A DNA stretch of 64,000 nt from the NCBI GenBank assembly GCA_026075535.2, contig AP026545.1, positions 8,742,001 through 8,806,000 of the forward strand, in the 5' to 3' direction. Positions 1 through 10,521 of this stretch are shown in pieces. Each line of letters opens with the position of its first letter. Within the stretch, counting starts at the first letter, position 1. The notes beneath the pieces were generated by a model that saw nothing but the letters and a program-made list of their open reading frames with translations, was not told the DNA's origin and did no database searches. Made by a program: the position numbers and the translations under genes. The DNA is from Tricholoma matsutake. Its lineage: Eukaryota > Basidiomycota > Agaricomycetes > Agaricales > Tricholomataceae.

Positions 1-60
1 CTGTGCAGAGTCCATGCAGTCTGTACAGAGTCCATGCAGAGTGCACAAGGTCATGTGGGG

Positions 61-690
61 GAGTGTAAGTTACTGTTTATTTTGCCCAAGCACTTCAGGG
101 GTTGCACCTGTTCCTGGAATGGAAGGTGCAGATGGCATGTGGCCATCATGACTTTCAAGGAACCTGACATGGTAGGAACTATGTACCTTCCTTGTAGCAA
201 GATTGTAACAGCGATGGGATTTTGATATTGGATCATATCCAATTAACACACATTCAATGGATCATTCAAATATTTTTGGATTGTCCTTTTTAGGGATATG
301 GATGAAGGTGTGGCAGCTAATTTCATGCAAATAAGAATAGTCATGCTTGTGACAATGCCATAATTCCCAAGGTGTGCATCCCTGTAACAACCATGTTGTG
401 GTTTTGGGATGTAAGTGGGATGCTGTTAAGTAGAATTCATCCCAGAGGAAGAGAGGTAATCCCAAATATATTCGCATGGTGCAGGCCTTAGCCATGAGCA
501 TGCAGTGCATACGTTCAATGTACCCAATGTGTGCAGAGGTATATGGAGCGGTAAACTGCTGATCCATCCCCCAGGTTTTAAGCCAGGCTTCCATCTCGTG
601 TGACTTGAGTTCTTTGTTGTTGTAAGTCTGGCCCCACAGACTCACGACATTACAACAAGTTAATCTACCTATGCTGCCATTACACACTTC
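61..690 (-). pseudogene. Ty1/copia integrase, C-terminal half (fragment)
   Basis: Minus-strand translation gives the second half of a copia-type integrase core and the linker toward reverse transcriptase. Seen in order: QTYNNKELKSHEMEAWLKTW, then QFTAPYTSAHIGYIERMH, which holds the family's third catalytic acidic residue (E before RM), then LPLFLWDEFYL and a tail ending RKVHSSYHVRFLES. The catalytic-Asp region upstream is disturbed, because the reading is cut at about 665 where a repetitive insertion begins; the first part of the same polyprotein resumes at 1516. Reverse transcriptase and RNase H would lie beyond the left edge. The copy is certainly not functional. Family assignment is by recognised motifs; that both parts are one element is inferred from order and strand. 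Confidence 0.85.
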
Positions 691-1510
691 CACAGTGCAG
701 GCACACCACACACATTGCTGACACAACCACCCTCACTGCCAACACAGCCACTGGCAATAACACAGCCACCTACAGCACATAAACAACTCACCAACACCAG
801 ACATACCAATGTCTGTGTTACATTACTACACCACCATTACACACTTCCAAGGCACTGACACAGCCACACAGATTGCTGACACAACCACCCTCGCTGCCAG
901 CACAGCCACTTACAATGCATAAACAACTCACCAACACCAGATATACCAATGCCTGTACTATACCTTCATTGCATGGAAGTAGGAACAAAGGTTAAGGAAT
1001 AAAAAATAAGTAATATATAAGAAAAAGATCGACCGTGTAAGTAAAAGGCCACATCAAGTGTAGTGTGCAATTTGGGAAGGCCACATTGGGTGTAGTCACA
1101 TAATAGAAAGGTACTGCATCAATAGGATAATGTCGGCACTGCTGGATGTGGATAGAAGGGTAATAAGGATGTATGGTGCTGTTGCCAGGATGCATGTCGC
1201 CAGTATGTTGTTGTTGTATTTGCCAGTGGCTCTGCTGGCGGTGAGGGTGATTGTGTCAGTGATGTGTGTGGCTGTGTCAGCACCATGGGAGTGTATTGGT
1301 GGAGTAGGGTGGCTGTAACTCACTGTAGCAACTTCCTATTCTTTTATTTGTAGTAACTTATGGTTCCTACTTCCATGCAACGAGGATAATTTGATCCTGT
1401 CTTTTAGTAAACCTAAGTCTAGTGTAGGCTGCCAAACTTGGCATCCTTCCAGTTGTCTGTTATATAAGCTCCCACCTTATGCCCCATTTAGTTCTCTCAG
1501 GCAAGTTCCC
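667..1510. mobile_element. Inverted-repeat (foldback-like) insertion in copia integrase
   Basis: This stretch separates two halves of the copia integrase and has no coding resemblance to it. It contains a tandem duplication with 157-bp offset (units starting at 677 and 834) and an inverted third copy at about 1190-1300. A perfect 18-bp inverted pair lies at 969-986 and 1363-1380. The architecture resembles a foldback or long-inverted-repeat non-autonomous transposon. Exact ends and a target duplication could not be fixed because the flanking coding sequence has decayed. Confidence 0.55.
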
Positions 1511-1515
1511 AAGCT

Positions 1516-3420
1516 TTAAGTTCCATGAAGGAATTGTCTTGTTATGAAGGGGTATTGACCAGGGTAATCATCAACTATGTCCATAATGTATGAATTTCCA
1601 GTACAAGACTTAATGGCATGGGGGCCAGATAAGTCTAACCACACTTTCTCTAATTTTCTCATAGCCCTATGACCTAACCCCTCCTCATGTTTCTTTGGAA
1701 CAGGTGTCTTCATCTGTTTGCCAAATACACATGAGTTGCACTTAGGTGGTTTTGAGGTGGATGTAATTGGTGCACCTGTGAGCATCCCTGTCTTGGTGAT
1801 GTCCCAGAGAGATTGGTAGTTTGTCTGACCAAGGTGGCAGTGCCATGTTTTGAGGTTGGGGGATTTGTGTATAGTAAGTGCATGGTTGATGGTTGTGACA
1901 TAGAGATTGAGTGTGTAAAGTTTCTTGGAAAGTCTGGATCTGTGTGCAATGAGTGTACTGGTGGATTTGTTGGTTATCCAGCACATGGCATTGTCAAAAT
2001 GGGCAATCACATTCAAGTTGTCCACCAGCATACCCACAGATATAAGTCTGACTGCTGCATTTGGAATGTAGAGTGCATTATGTAAGATGATTGATGCACC
2101 CCATGTAACTCTCAATTTGATATCACCAATCTCAATGGCAATATTGAGGAACTGCCAACACCTTTGAGAGCAAGGTTGCATTGGGCATAGGGTGAGGAAA
2201 TCAGATTTGACAGGAGAGATAATGGTGGCACCCATATTGACAATAAATGGATGATCAGTAGTGGAGTTGAGAGTGGTGGGTTTGGTTGAGTGGTTCAATG
2301 GAGAATGCGCCCTCTGCAGGGATTGTAGTACTGTATGTCCAATCAATGGTAGTTAGTAATCTCCTCAATAACAACCCAACCCTCATATTCTGTTTCCTCA
2401 ATCACAGCAGCTGGGAACAGGTCACTGGCTATGCCAGTGAATGTGTCGGTGTCATCCTTTGAATGTGACATGTTGGCAGGATCAATCATGACTGTGAAAG
2501 CTTTTCCATTGATGTCTTTCATCATGATTGGGACTTTCGAGTTCAAGTGGGAAGTAAGACCAGGCTTCTTCCCTTTGTCCCATGCAGCCTTTCTGGCAGT
2601 GATTGACTCCTCTATAGATTTACCAGCCATGCCCCCCCCCCTCATTTGACACAATATTCAATGGTATGGCCTACCTTCCTGCAGGCAGGGTTTGTACAGG
2701 TTGAAGGATTCAGGGATCTGGCTGGTTTAGCATGGGCAGCAAGAATGATGGGGGGTCAATGGTCATCACAATGGGCATTCTCAATGAGAGACTGTTCATT
2801 CTCGAGGAACAAGCAGATATCTTTGGATGTATAGGGGGATTCCATGGTGGATGCAGTAATGTCCCAGGAAATGATGGAATGTGCATGGGGAAAGTGGTCA
2901 CCAAGTAATAAGGCAATGCAACAAAGTAGGTCTGGCTTAATGTCCCCCATAGCAAATGCATGTTTGATAAGGGCACATATTTTGTTGGCAGTCTCAGGAA
3001 GGGGGGTGTCAGGTGTGCATTGGATAGTGAGTGCCTGTTGTAATAATTGGACTTGCTGAACTGGGCCCTCAGATTGATGGTGTTTGTGGAGTGTTTCCCA
3101 ATTCATAGCAGTACTCTGGGCCATGGTGATGAATGGGCATTCTGAGGATGTGATGGTGGATGTGATGAACATGTGATGCAGGAATTGGCCTTCCAGTTAC
3201 TGAAGGCACAAGTTTCTGAAGTGGGAGGTTCAGCAATGTCACCAGTGACATATTCATAGAGGCTATTTAGTGAGAGAGCAATCATAATTTCCTCACACCA
3301 TTCCTTGTAGTTAGATTTCAGTTTGTCCAGCTTCTTGCCAAATTATTGAATGGAGAGTTTGATCAGGGAGATCAAAGAGGGGTCAGAGTCGATGGCCATT
3401 ATTCCAGAGAAGAAGCATCA
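1516..3420 (-). pseudogene. Ty1/copia gag, protease and integrase N-terminal region (degenerate)
   Basis: Reading right to left on the minus strand: a copia Gag segment (about 3172-2756) with GPVQQVQLLQQAL and PYTSKDI, motifs of the UBN2-type Gag; a remnant zinc-knuckle region near 2690; a linker (2654-2343); then an aspartic-protease-like segment where the usual D-T/S-G is changed (NMGATIISPV); then the integrase zinc-binding part, LKTWHCHLGQ with a downstream CNSC pair, followed by GKQMKTPVPKKHE and WLDLSGPHA. Several frame changes join these blocks, so the element is dead. The order gag-protease-integrase and the GAG-pre-integrase HHCC motif distinguish copia from gypsy. It continues into 61-690 across an insertion. 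Confidence 0.85.
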
Positions 3421-3599
3421 AAGGAATGAGGAGAGAAAGGACAGAGGGAAAACAAAGCCCATCAGGGGGGCTGATTGCACAAAGGGCAGGTAATGATCTG
3501 GGGTGGGATGTTGATCCAAGTATCAGACAAGAGTTTGATGAGTGGCTAGGAGATTTCCTGTCATTACCTAGAGGGAACGAGAGTGGCCCATAACCTGTA

Positions 3600-3860
3600 G
3601 AAAATCAATCCTAGAGTGTACAAGATGATAAATCAGTCCTTGTATAAGCAACTCTCTATAATACTCACTGTACCTAGAGTGTACAAGAAGATAACTATAG
3701 GTACAGTAAGTGATCAGTCAGAAGATAATAGGAACATAAATACTCACCTCAGTCCTTGTATAAGCAGCTGAGGTGTCTAAACTACTGTGTATGATATATA
3801 CATATCCAACAAGATAAAGGAAGTATCTACAAAGGCCATTGGGCATGCACATCAAAGGGG
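3600..3860. repeat. LTR-like repeat, copy A
   Basis: Shares with 4500-4775 the order GTACCTAGA, GGTACAGTAAGT, CTCAGTC...GTATAAG/GTATGAT, GAGGTG and TATGTATGATATATA. It lies just outside the Gag end of the copia element, where a 5' LTR of a minus-strand copy is expected, so it is probably that element's LTR or a relative. No clean TG...CA ends or target duplication were found. Confidence 0.4.
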
Positions 3861-3861
3861 T

Positions 3862-4245
3862 GCACTAAACATAGTGCATGCACCATTAGGGAACTGGACA
3901 GGTTTTACCTGCAGGTTTCCCATGCTTTTATTTCCTAATTTATTCAATGAGTTTTGCATGGAAAATCATGAAAAAAAGATTCTCTGGAGGCTTTTTGTTG
4001 GCTCTTTGTGATCTAACACATAAAACAATATTTGGGTGACATCTGTCATGCGACAAGGTCAAAAATAAATTATTTTGTCCCTTGTATCACAAGCATCCAT
4101 TGAATAGCTATCAGAAAATCATTTTTTCATGAGTTTTCATGCAAAACTCCTTGAATAAATTAGGAAATAAAAGTGTGGGAAACCCGCAGGTAAAACCCAT
4201 GCAGTTCCCTATGCACTACTCATGGTGTGATTCTCAACACTGATA
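3862..4245. mobile_element. Foldback/MITE-like element with ~110-bp inverted arms
   Basis: The left arm (about 3870-3985) and right arm (about 4115-4235) are reverse complements of each other with few mismatches, sharing for example AGGGAACTG, GGTTTTACCTGC and TTTTATTTCCTAATTTATTC. The loop is about 130 bp with no coding content. The outer right edge carries the motif GTGTTGAGAATCACACCATG (reverse complement), which recurs near 32430-32450. No target duplication could be assigned. Confidence 0.65.
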
Positions 4246-4499
4246 AAATACATTGCAGACACAGGGCAATTATGCCAGACATTCCAGGAGATCCCAGAGA
4301 TAGGAGAAGTAGTGGAAACTACATGCAAAAGACAGGATCTACATTCCTGATTAGAGTGCCATAGCACTTTGAGGTCCACTTCATGGCCCCCCTTAGCTGA
4401 TGTCAAAGAACATGGAAGCAGAAGGAAAAGTATATAGCACTGCACACCATGTATATGCTAAATCTCCTACATATGGCACACAACAATGGAGAATAACCT

Positions 4500-4775
4500 G
4501 GAGCTAAAAATCTCTGTATAATGGACTCTATTTTGTGCACTGTACCTAGACAATACAAGAGTAATACTACAGGTACAGTAAGTAATATGTGATATGATAG
4601 TGGAACTGTGGATACTCCCCTCAGTCTCTGTATGATGGACTGAGGTGAACACCTGGATATGTATGATATATATATTATATGTAATAAAGGGGTCCATGAT
4701 AAAGGAAACATATAACAAAGTGGAAGAATAGATAAAGGGGAACATATCCATCACAGGTGTGCTAAGAATAGCACA
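4500..4775. repeat. LTR-like repeat, copy B
   Basis: Direct-orientation relative of 3600-3860, with the same ordered blocks (GTACCTAGA, GGTACAGTAAGT, CTCAGTC, GATATATA) but clearly diverged. It is probably a solo LTR or LTR fragment of the same copia family. The right edge passes into the TTGACTCATAG repeats near 4810-4840, which also occur inverted near 32360-32395. Confidence 0.4.
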
Positions 4776-5261
4776 CTATGCCCACACAGCAGGCAATTTC
4801 CAAGGCAGTTGACTCATAGTTGACTCAGAGTTGACTTGTGTTTGACATTTGTAGTTATGTAATGTACCTTTGTAATCACTATTCATTCTGTGGAATTGAG
4901 TGTTTATTGAGCTCTTTACACTGCCCCACATATTCCTGGTTATCCCTGCCACAGCCATTGTTCACCAAATGTTGCATTCCTGGCTGTTTTTCCTCCAGTG
5001 GGATTTCTGGTTCAGTCCTGGTATATTCCTGGTAAATCAGGCTCTTCCTGGTACTATCCCAGGAATTCCCCAGGACTTGGACTCTCAGGAATCTGGGGGG
5101 ACTGACCAGGAATTCTGTAGGACTAACCAGAACTCTATAAGAGTAACCAGGACTCTGTAGAACTCATCAGGACTCATCAGGAATCACCAGGAATCACCAG
5201 GAATCCTGGGGACTCTACTGGGATTTAACCAGGAGTCCTTACTATTAAAAAGGAAACATTT

Positions 5262-5326
5262 GAGGATTGAAACCAGGGTTGAATTAAACAGGTGCAATAT
5301 GCCATTAGACCATAGTGCCATTCTAA
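5262..5326 (-). repeat. tRNA-like (SINE-type) segment, minus strand
   Basis: On the minus strand the sequence has an A-box-like block TGGTCTAATGGC and, about 38 nt later, a B-box-like block GGTTTCAATCC, the spacing of an internal pol III promoter in a slightly shortened tRNA. An acceptor stem is not convincing. Best read as a tRNA-derived pseudogene or SINE head inside the 4908-6978 element. Confidence 0.4.
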
Positions 5327-5606
5327 TATACAACATAAGTTGATCTAAGTACCACATCAAGTGGCTGTGTATGACAAAGCATACAGCTGTGTCATCAATG
5401 TTGCCAGCTCATCATTCAACCACCACCACCACCATCGACAACGCCCCCTCCACCTCCCTCCCTCCCTCCTTGTTCTCACCACCACCACCACCATGCCATT
5501 ACCAACCGCCGCCCCCTCTAGCCAACAACAAACATGCCACAATGCACAGGAAACGGGCCCAAATGACTGGATGGAATGCAGGCCCAAATGATGCAGATCA
5601 TGTCGT

Positions 5607-5960
5607 TTGGGCCCTACATAAGTTTTTTTTTGTTTGCTTTTTGTTTTTATAAACTAACTAACCTGTTTCTTTAGTTTTCTAGGTTATATTCTACTGGTAA
5701 CAATGCCACCACCTGCAAATGAGCCAACTGGATGGGCCCTACATAAGTTTATTTTTGTTTGCTTTTTGTTTTTATAAACTAACTAACCTGTTTCTTTAGT
5801 TTTATAGGTTATAATCTACTGGTAACGATGCCACCACCCACAAACGAGCTGACTGGATGGGCCCTACATAATTTTTTTTTTGTTTGTTTGCTTTTTGTTT
5901 TTATAAACTAACTAACTCGTTTCTTTTGGTTTGTAGGTTCTACTCTACTGGTAACGATGG
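5607..5960. repeat. Three tandem ~125-bp repeats
   Basis: Three successive units begin GGGCCCTACATAA at about 5608, 5734 and 5858, followed by a T-rich stretch, AAACTAACTAAC, GTTTCTTT and CTACTGGTAAC. They differ by small substitutions and indels. Each ends in an acceptor-like pyrimidine tract with TAGGTT, but no protein continuity supports exons. Confidence 0.75.
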
Positions 5961-6647
5961 CCGGACATGAGACAACCCAACACACCCACCCCACGCCTGT
6001 GAGCCCCTGCTTGTAGGGTGGATCGTGAGTGTGTGCAGTCGACAACAACAATGACACCACCACCTACCAGCACCAGAACCCTGAGAATGCAAAGCCCGGC
6101 CGCCAACCACAACAGACAACAACAACAGGGCCAACAACACACCACCCACCTCCAGCCCCATGAGCCACTGCTCATGGGGTGGATTGCAGGTGGAATGGCG
6201 ATGATGGCCACCACCACAGCAGCACCCCAATCCACTGCCATGAGCAACTGCTTGTGAAGCAGAAATGGGGAACCATTGGGATGGGGACAACGGGGAGACG
6301 GGGACAGGGACAGAGCTGGGGACGAGGATGGGGAGTGGGAGCCATGCACCCACACCATGATGAGACACCACCAGGCTGCCCCCTCCCCCACATTTTGCAT
6401 GGGGAGGGTTTTTTTCATTTTTTTTTCTTTCATATTAATGCCCTCCCCTTTGCCTGCATTTTACAACAGCGAGGGGATTTAGTTTTATCTGTAAATATTT
6501 TTAGGGCTCTCCCTTGCACGAGGTGCATGGGAGGGCTTTTTTTATGTAGTTAATTGTATTGTATCCCTCGCATTAGACGTGAGGGATGTAGTTGATTAAA
6601 ATTATTTGATCTTAATAGTGACTTTGAGAGAGATTAAACAAATAATT

Positions 6648-6740
6648 CTCCTGTGGCTCAACTGGTTGAGCACACTTGTCTGGTTTGTATGTGATTCATC
6701 ATGAGGTCTTGAGTTAAATTCCTGCTTTGCACAAATCTGT
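6648..6740 (+). repeat. tRNA-like (SINE-type) segment, plus strand
   Basis: Contains a consensus A box, TGGCTCAACTGG, whose GCTC/GAGC halves form a D-arm, and a weaker B-box-like block GAGTTAAATTCC about 60 nt downstream. The spacing allows an intron or an expanded anticodon region. The acceptor stem does not close well, so a functional tRNA gene is unlikely; a tRNA-derived repeat is the better reading. Confidence 0.4.
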
Positions 6741-6978
6741 TTTGTGGGCACATTGTGAAATTTCTGAAGTTGAGGCACTTGAACTCATAAGATATCAAAT
6801 TGACTTTCCATTATGGTTGGATGTTTGGTAACATACCAGGAATCCTGGTAAGTCCCACTGGATTCCTGGTGAGTCCTGGTGAGTCCTGGTGAGTCCTACT
6901 GGATTCCTGGAGGATTCCTGGTCTTCCTGGTAGGACTACCAGGATTCCTCCAGGACTATGTGGGGCAGTGTAAAGTTC

Positions 6979-7273
6979 AGTGTTTATCTTCTAATTCATG
7001 CTATAGCTTCACCTAAAAACCTTTGTACTCCAATACTTGAACAATTTTAATATTTCTATTTAGAACTACAATATCTCACTTACCTGTACCAGTACTTTAA
7101 GTTTGACTCTCGATGCCAACTCGACATGAGTGAGTTTGGCAGGTTCCCATGCATCACATGATCATGCTTTGTTCTTGACATGTTTGTGCATACTCATCTT
7201 CTGGCTTGACTAGATACCTGGACTATTTATTTCATCATCTTCTATTCCAGACAATCCTAACTCTGACATTCCA
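6979..7273. other. Upstream region of the split gene
   Basis: No coding or repeat structure recognised. This A/T-rich stretch lies directly upstream of the start codon at 7274 and would hold the promoter of that gene. Confidence 0.3.
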
Positions 7274-8641
7274 ATGGATCCTCCTGCAAGTTCTAGTTCA
7301 GGGGAGGCTGGCCCATCTCAGGCTGGACTGGGCAAGCGCAAGCATTCTCTGGGCAACATGAACCCTGGTTCAAGAGCTTTGCAAGCCAATAAAGCCTGCA
7401 AGGCCTTCACAAAGCAGCCCAAGAAACCCAAGAAGCCTAGTGATTGGCACATGAGAAAAGGAGAGGTACCAAAGGAGGCTAAGAAGACAAAGGTGCACAT
7501 TCATTGTATTCAAGCACTTTAATGTCTAAATCACTTTCAGGCTGCACTTGAGCTTCATCTCCATGTCCTTTGGGGCTTACCATGCCAGACTACTGTCCCC
7601 CCAGAGGTCACAGAAGGTACCTTTCATCTGCCACTTTACCTCTGAAGCACAATTGCAGAACTCTGTCACAGCCAGTCTTGATGACAACTCAGCTAGCATT
7701 CATGGTGCCCAAATGAAAATGCATGAGCTCCTTAACTCTATTTCAGACTCAGTTGGGATTATCATCAACAATATCAAGCGCATTCCAGAATCCCATCTGT
7801 TGCTCATGTTCAGGTTGGTGGCATGCCTTGTGCTCCAACAGTAGGCACCTGATGTCTTGGGTAACAATCTGGAGTCTATGTATAATCTCCTTCATGAGCA
7901 CATTGCCCTCAAAACATTTGAGCAGGTCTCAGGTGCATTTGGATACTCTCATAGGTGAATGAACCTGTCATGTATCAACAATTTTGCACTTATGCATAAA
8001 CTTTATCAAAGCTTTGTTTTCTCATATATGCATGGTATTGCCAAGTCAGAGGCAAAAAATCCAGGAAGTGTTGCAAAAGCAAAGCAGATGACTGGAGTTT
8101 GGAAACAACGTAGTGTGGTATGTAATTCCTGGAATCTATATATGCCATTTGCAGATTGTATTTACTAATAAACCTTGATAGCTTGCTGATGGCAGGATGG
8201 ACATGTTCAGGGCTTGTGGTTTCAATAAACACATTGTGGCCTTGGCTAAAGAGAATGAAACCCGTTCAGATGATGAATTGGCTGAAGGGAATGCTGAGTC
8301 AGTTGATGCAGTGTGCCACATCAAGGAGAAGAAGGGACATTCAACAAAAGTTACTGCATTCTTTAGAATGGCTGATAAAGAGTGCAAGCGGATGAATAGA
8401 AGCAAAAGAAGACACCTTAAGTTGGCCAATCTTTGTTTTTCTTTTTACATTTGACTGATCCTATTTATCTGTACTCCATAAAGACCCCCCCACGCCAAAG
8501 TTATCTGAGCTCACTGCTCTCCCAAAGAAAGTCCCAATTGATTGGTTTGATCCTATCTATTGGAACAATCTTTCTATCCATGAGCATGCCCAATATGTCA
8601 AGAATGGTACTTATGTCACTCTGCCACCTGCAGAGCTCTAT
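7274..8641 (+). pseudogene. Uncharacterised agaricomycete gene, 5' part (split by a retrotransposon)
   Basis: Starts MDPPASSSSGEAGPSQ, a basic Lys-rich head ending PKEAKKTK, then a GT-AG intron (about 7492-7542) leading to AALELHLHVLWGLP. Later exons contain LLNSISDSVGIII, a GVWKQRS stretch, a D/E-rich exon with ENETRSDDELAEG and FFRMADKECKRM, and a last block VPIDWFDPIYWNNL...GTYVTLPPAEL. This order matches a multi-copy family of mushroom proteins of unknown function that I recognise by pattern but cannot name by domain. The reading stops at the TCTAT target site of the Ty3/gypsy element; its last exon is found at 16457. At least one frame change near 7600 may be an unrecognised intron. Confidence 0.6.
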
Positions 8642-10292
8642 TGTCAAGACTGATTCTCTTGACCAGATTTCCAATCGTCTTCCACCCCCCTTCCCAGCCA
8701 CCTTGCATCACAGCACACCTCCTATCAGCAGCACTGCCTAGAGGTGAAATTCCCTCATTTCCAATTCGATGAAATGGTTTCAGGCTATTTATCTCAGAAG
8801 CCGGTGATAGGTTGTCTCCTCAGCTCAAAGGCCAATACGTCATTCTAAACACATTCTAAACACATTGGCTAACTCCTACAAGGTCCCAGATGCAGCACGA
8901 CCCAGTCTATTGATTGCGATATCATATCGACTGCGATCAAACATCGTCGACCATTGTCGAGCGTCATCGATCGATATTGAGAGACTACGAGCGACATCGG
9001 GTGCCACATTTGTTATCTATATAGTGGAATACCATGCACCAGGAAGGATTCCAACTTGTGCCCAAACCTGCTGATAATAGGTCAGCCTCGTTCCAAGTCC
9101 CTATCGTGCACAGAACCCGCTGGACGAATTATTGCGAGACTTAGTGCGATTTATACACAAAGGACAGTCCCCTTTTAGTTCTATACCCTTTATTACTCTT
9201 TCATCATATGATATATATCTTTCTTGTTCAGATTCCAGTCTCCTTTTTGGCCTTGTGCCTTAACTCATATCTTTTGCCTCATGTTCTACGCATGTTTCTC
9301 ATTCCATTTTAGGAAGTTTCTTTAAAACATATAAAACTCTGTAGTATCTACTGGAAAATAGAAGAAATCATCTTCACCTATCGTCTTGTATACAGTTCTA
9401 AGCATCCGATCAACCTTCTAAAAACAATCTAAGTCTCTACGAGTTTTCTCGATCGACGAGAAACCTCTGCAATTATCGTCATCCTCAATCTTCCTACAAT
9501 CCGCTGATCATTATCACTAGCAACCATTTCAACACGTCCTAGCCATCGACTATAGCCTTTGTATACTTTTGACCTATCAAAAGGTCCTCGGAATTCACAC
9601 TTCGACCATTGACGATAGAACTTGTTCGCTGTTGATCTCATCGATCGTCCTCGATATCAATCGATACTTGATTGGACCATGCCAAACACCTTCAGTTCCT
9701 ATAGTACTACCTTGACGACTAGTACCAACTAGTTATCTTCCCATTGGTTGGACTACAAACATTTGGAATGACTCATACCCTTCCTCGGACTCATTGCAAA
9801 TATCATCGATTGCCTCATCAGCAGTTTAGGTGGTTTTCCCGGGTTGAGTATTATCACCGGTTTGCAATTATCACAGCCTTGGAAACTCCTATCGCCTCCA
9901 GCCTTTAGTATTTAAGCTAGCTACTTTCATCTTGTATTAGCAGTTTGTAAATCAACCAAGTCTCCCACTTAATTCCATCCCAATTACACTCCAATTACTC
10001 TCTTAAGTCTATCTCAAACTTTTGCTCATCCTCTCCAGAAAATCTCCAGACCTCTGATCATCCTCCTTACCCTTGTCTAGAAATTAGGACACTTGATGAG
10101 GAGAAGGGTGCAACTTCTTATAAGTTGAAGCCAAGTCCTTTCTGTTCCCCCACTTGGTACAGCACATCAAGGAAACCCTGCCCTGGATTCCCATAGGGTT
10201 CCCTGCCTTGCTTGATCCACCCTCAGCAACTTCTATCATCTGGGTATGACCAGAAATCCAATGACTTCCTTCCTCCAGCCCAGTACTTAACA
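8642..10292 (+). repeat. 5' LTR of gypsy copy 1 (with insertion)
   Basis: Starts at TGTCAAGACTG and ends CAGTACTTAACA, matching 15857-16451 over its whole length except for the block 8805-9860. About 5% mismatch to the 3' LTR counted by eye. No tRNA primer-binding site could be recognised immediately downstream. Confidence 0.92.
8805..9856. mobile_element. 1,052-bp insertion inside the 5' LTR (probable solo LTR)
   Basis: Flanked by the direct repeat CCGG (8801-8804 and 9857-9860); the 3' LTR has a single CCAG at this point. The insert begins TGATA and ends TATCA, the short inverted TG...CA ends typical of LTRs. Its composition (many TCGA and CGAT) differs from the CpG-poor surroundings. No open reading frame of note. 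A solo LTR from a different family is the simplest reading; a TIR element with 5-bp ends is the alternative. Confidence 0.75.
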
Positions 10293-10521
10293 GTATTTAC
10301 AAACTCTCACTTCTCTTGTCAACTCCATTCCATCTTCTCCTATGACTCTCACTGAGTCACAGACTCAATGAACTACAAGAAACTCCTGCTGTGCTGGCAT
10401 GGTACCAGGTTTATCAGCAATCCGCTGATCTATACTTCCTTCCCCTAGGCATGCTTCAACTTTTGGTCCATCCACCAGACCATCCAACATCTTCAGGCAA
10501 ATTGGTTCTGGAGCACCCTCC

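Larger units (their letters stand above)
4908..6978. mobile_element. 2.07 kb TIR element with 9-bp target duplication (MULE-like by TSD length)
   Basis: A perfect 19-bp inverted pair lies at 4914-4932 (CTTTACACTGCCCCACATA) and 6957-6975, extended inward by TCCTGG and many CCAGGAATC-type units in opposite orientation at the two ends. The 9-bp sequence AGTGTTTAT occurs directly at both edges (4899-4907 and 6979-6987), as expected for a target-site duplication. No transposase is present. The interior holds three ~125-bp direct repeats (5607-5960), GGGCCCAAA hairpins, GAGC..CTGCTC hairpins, and two tRNA-like segments. Assignment to Mutator-like elements rests only on the 9-bp duplication. Confidence 0.6.

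Noticed and set aside
5361..5652. Overlapping frames rich in His, Pro and Thr
   Set aside because: Produced by CCACCACCA-type simple sequence inside the 4908-6978 element; frames are open in several phases and on both strands and have no homology.
5940..6433. 143- and 162-codon minus-strand frames
   Set aside because: Low-complexity Gly/Ser/Pro/Val translation of GGTGGTG-rich sequence in a non-autonomous element; no motif and no partner exon.
6648..6740. Functional tRNA gene
   Set aside because: A box fits but the B box is degenerate, the acceptor stem does not pair and the anticodon region is too long; kept only as a tRNA-like repeat.
9429..9641. 70-codon minus-strand frame in the LTR insert
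   Set aside because: Short, no motif, inside a probable solo LTR.
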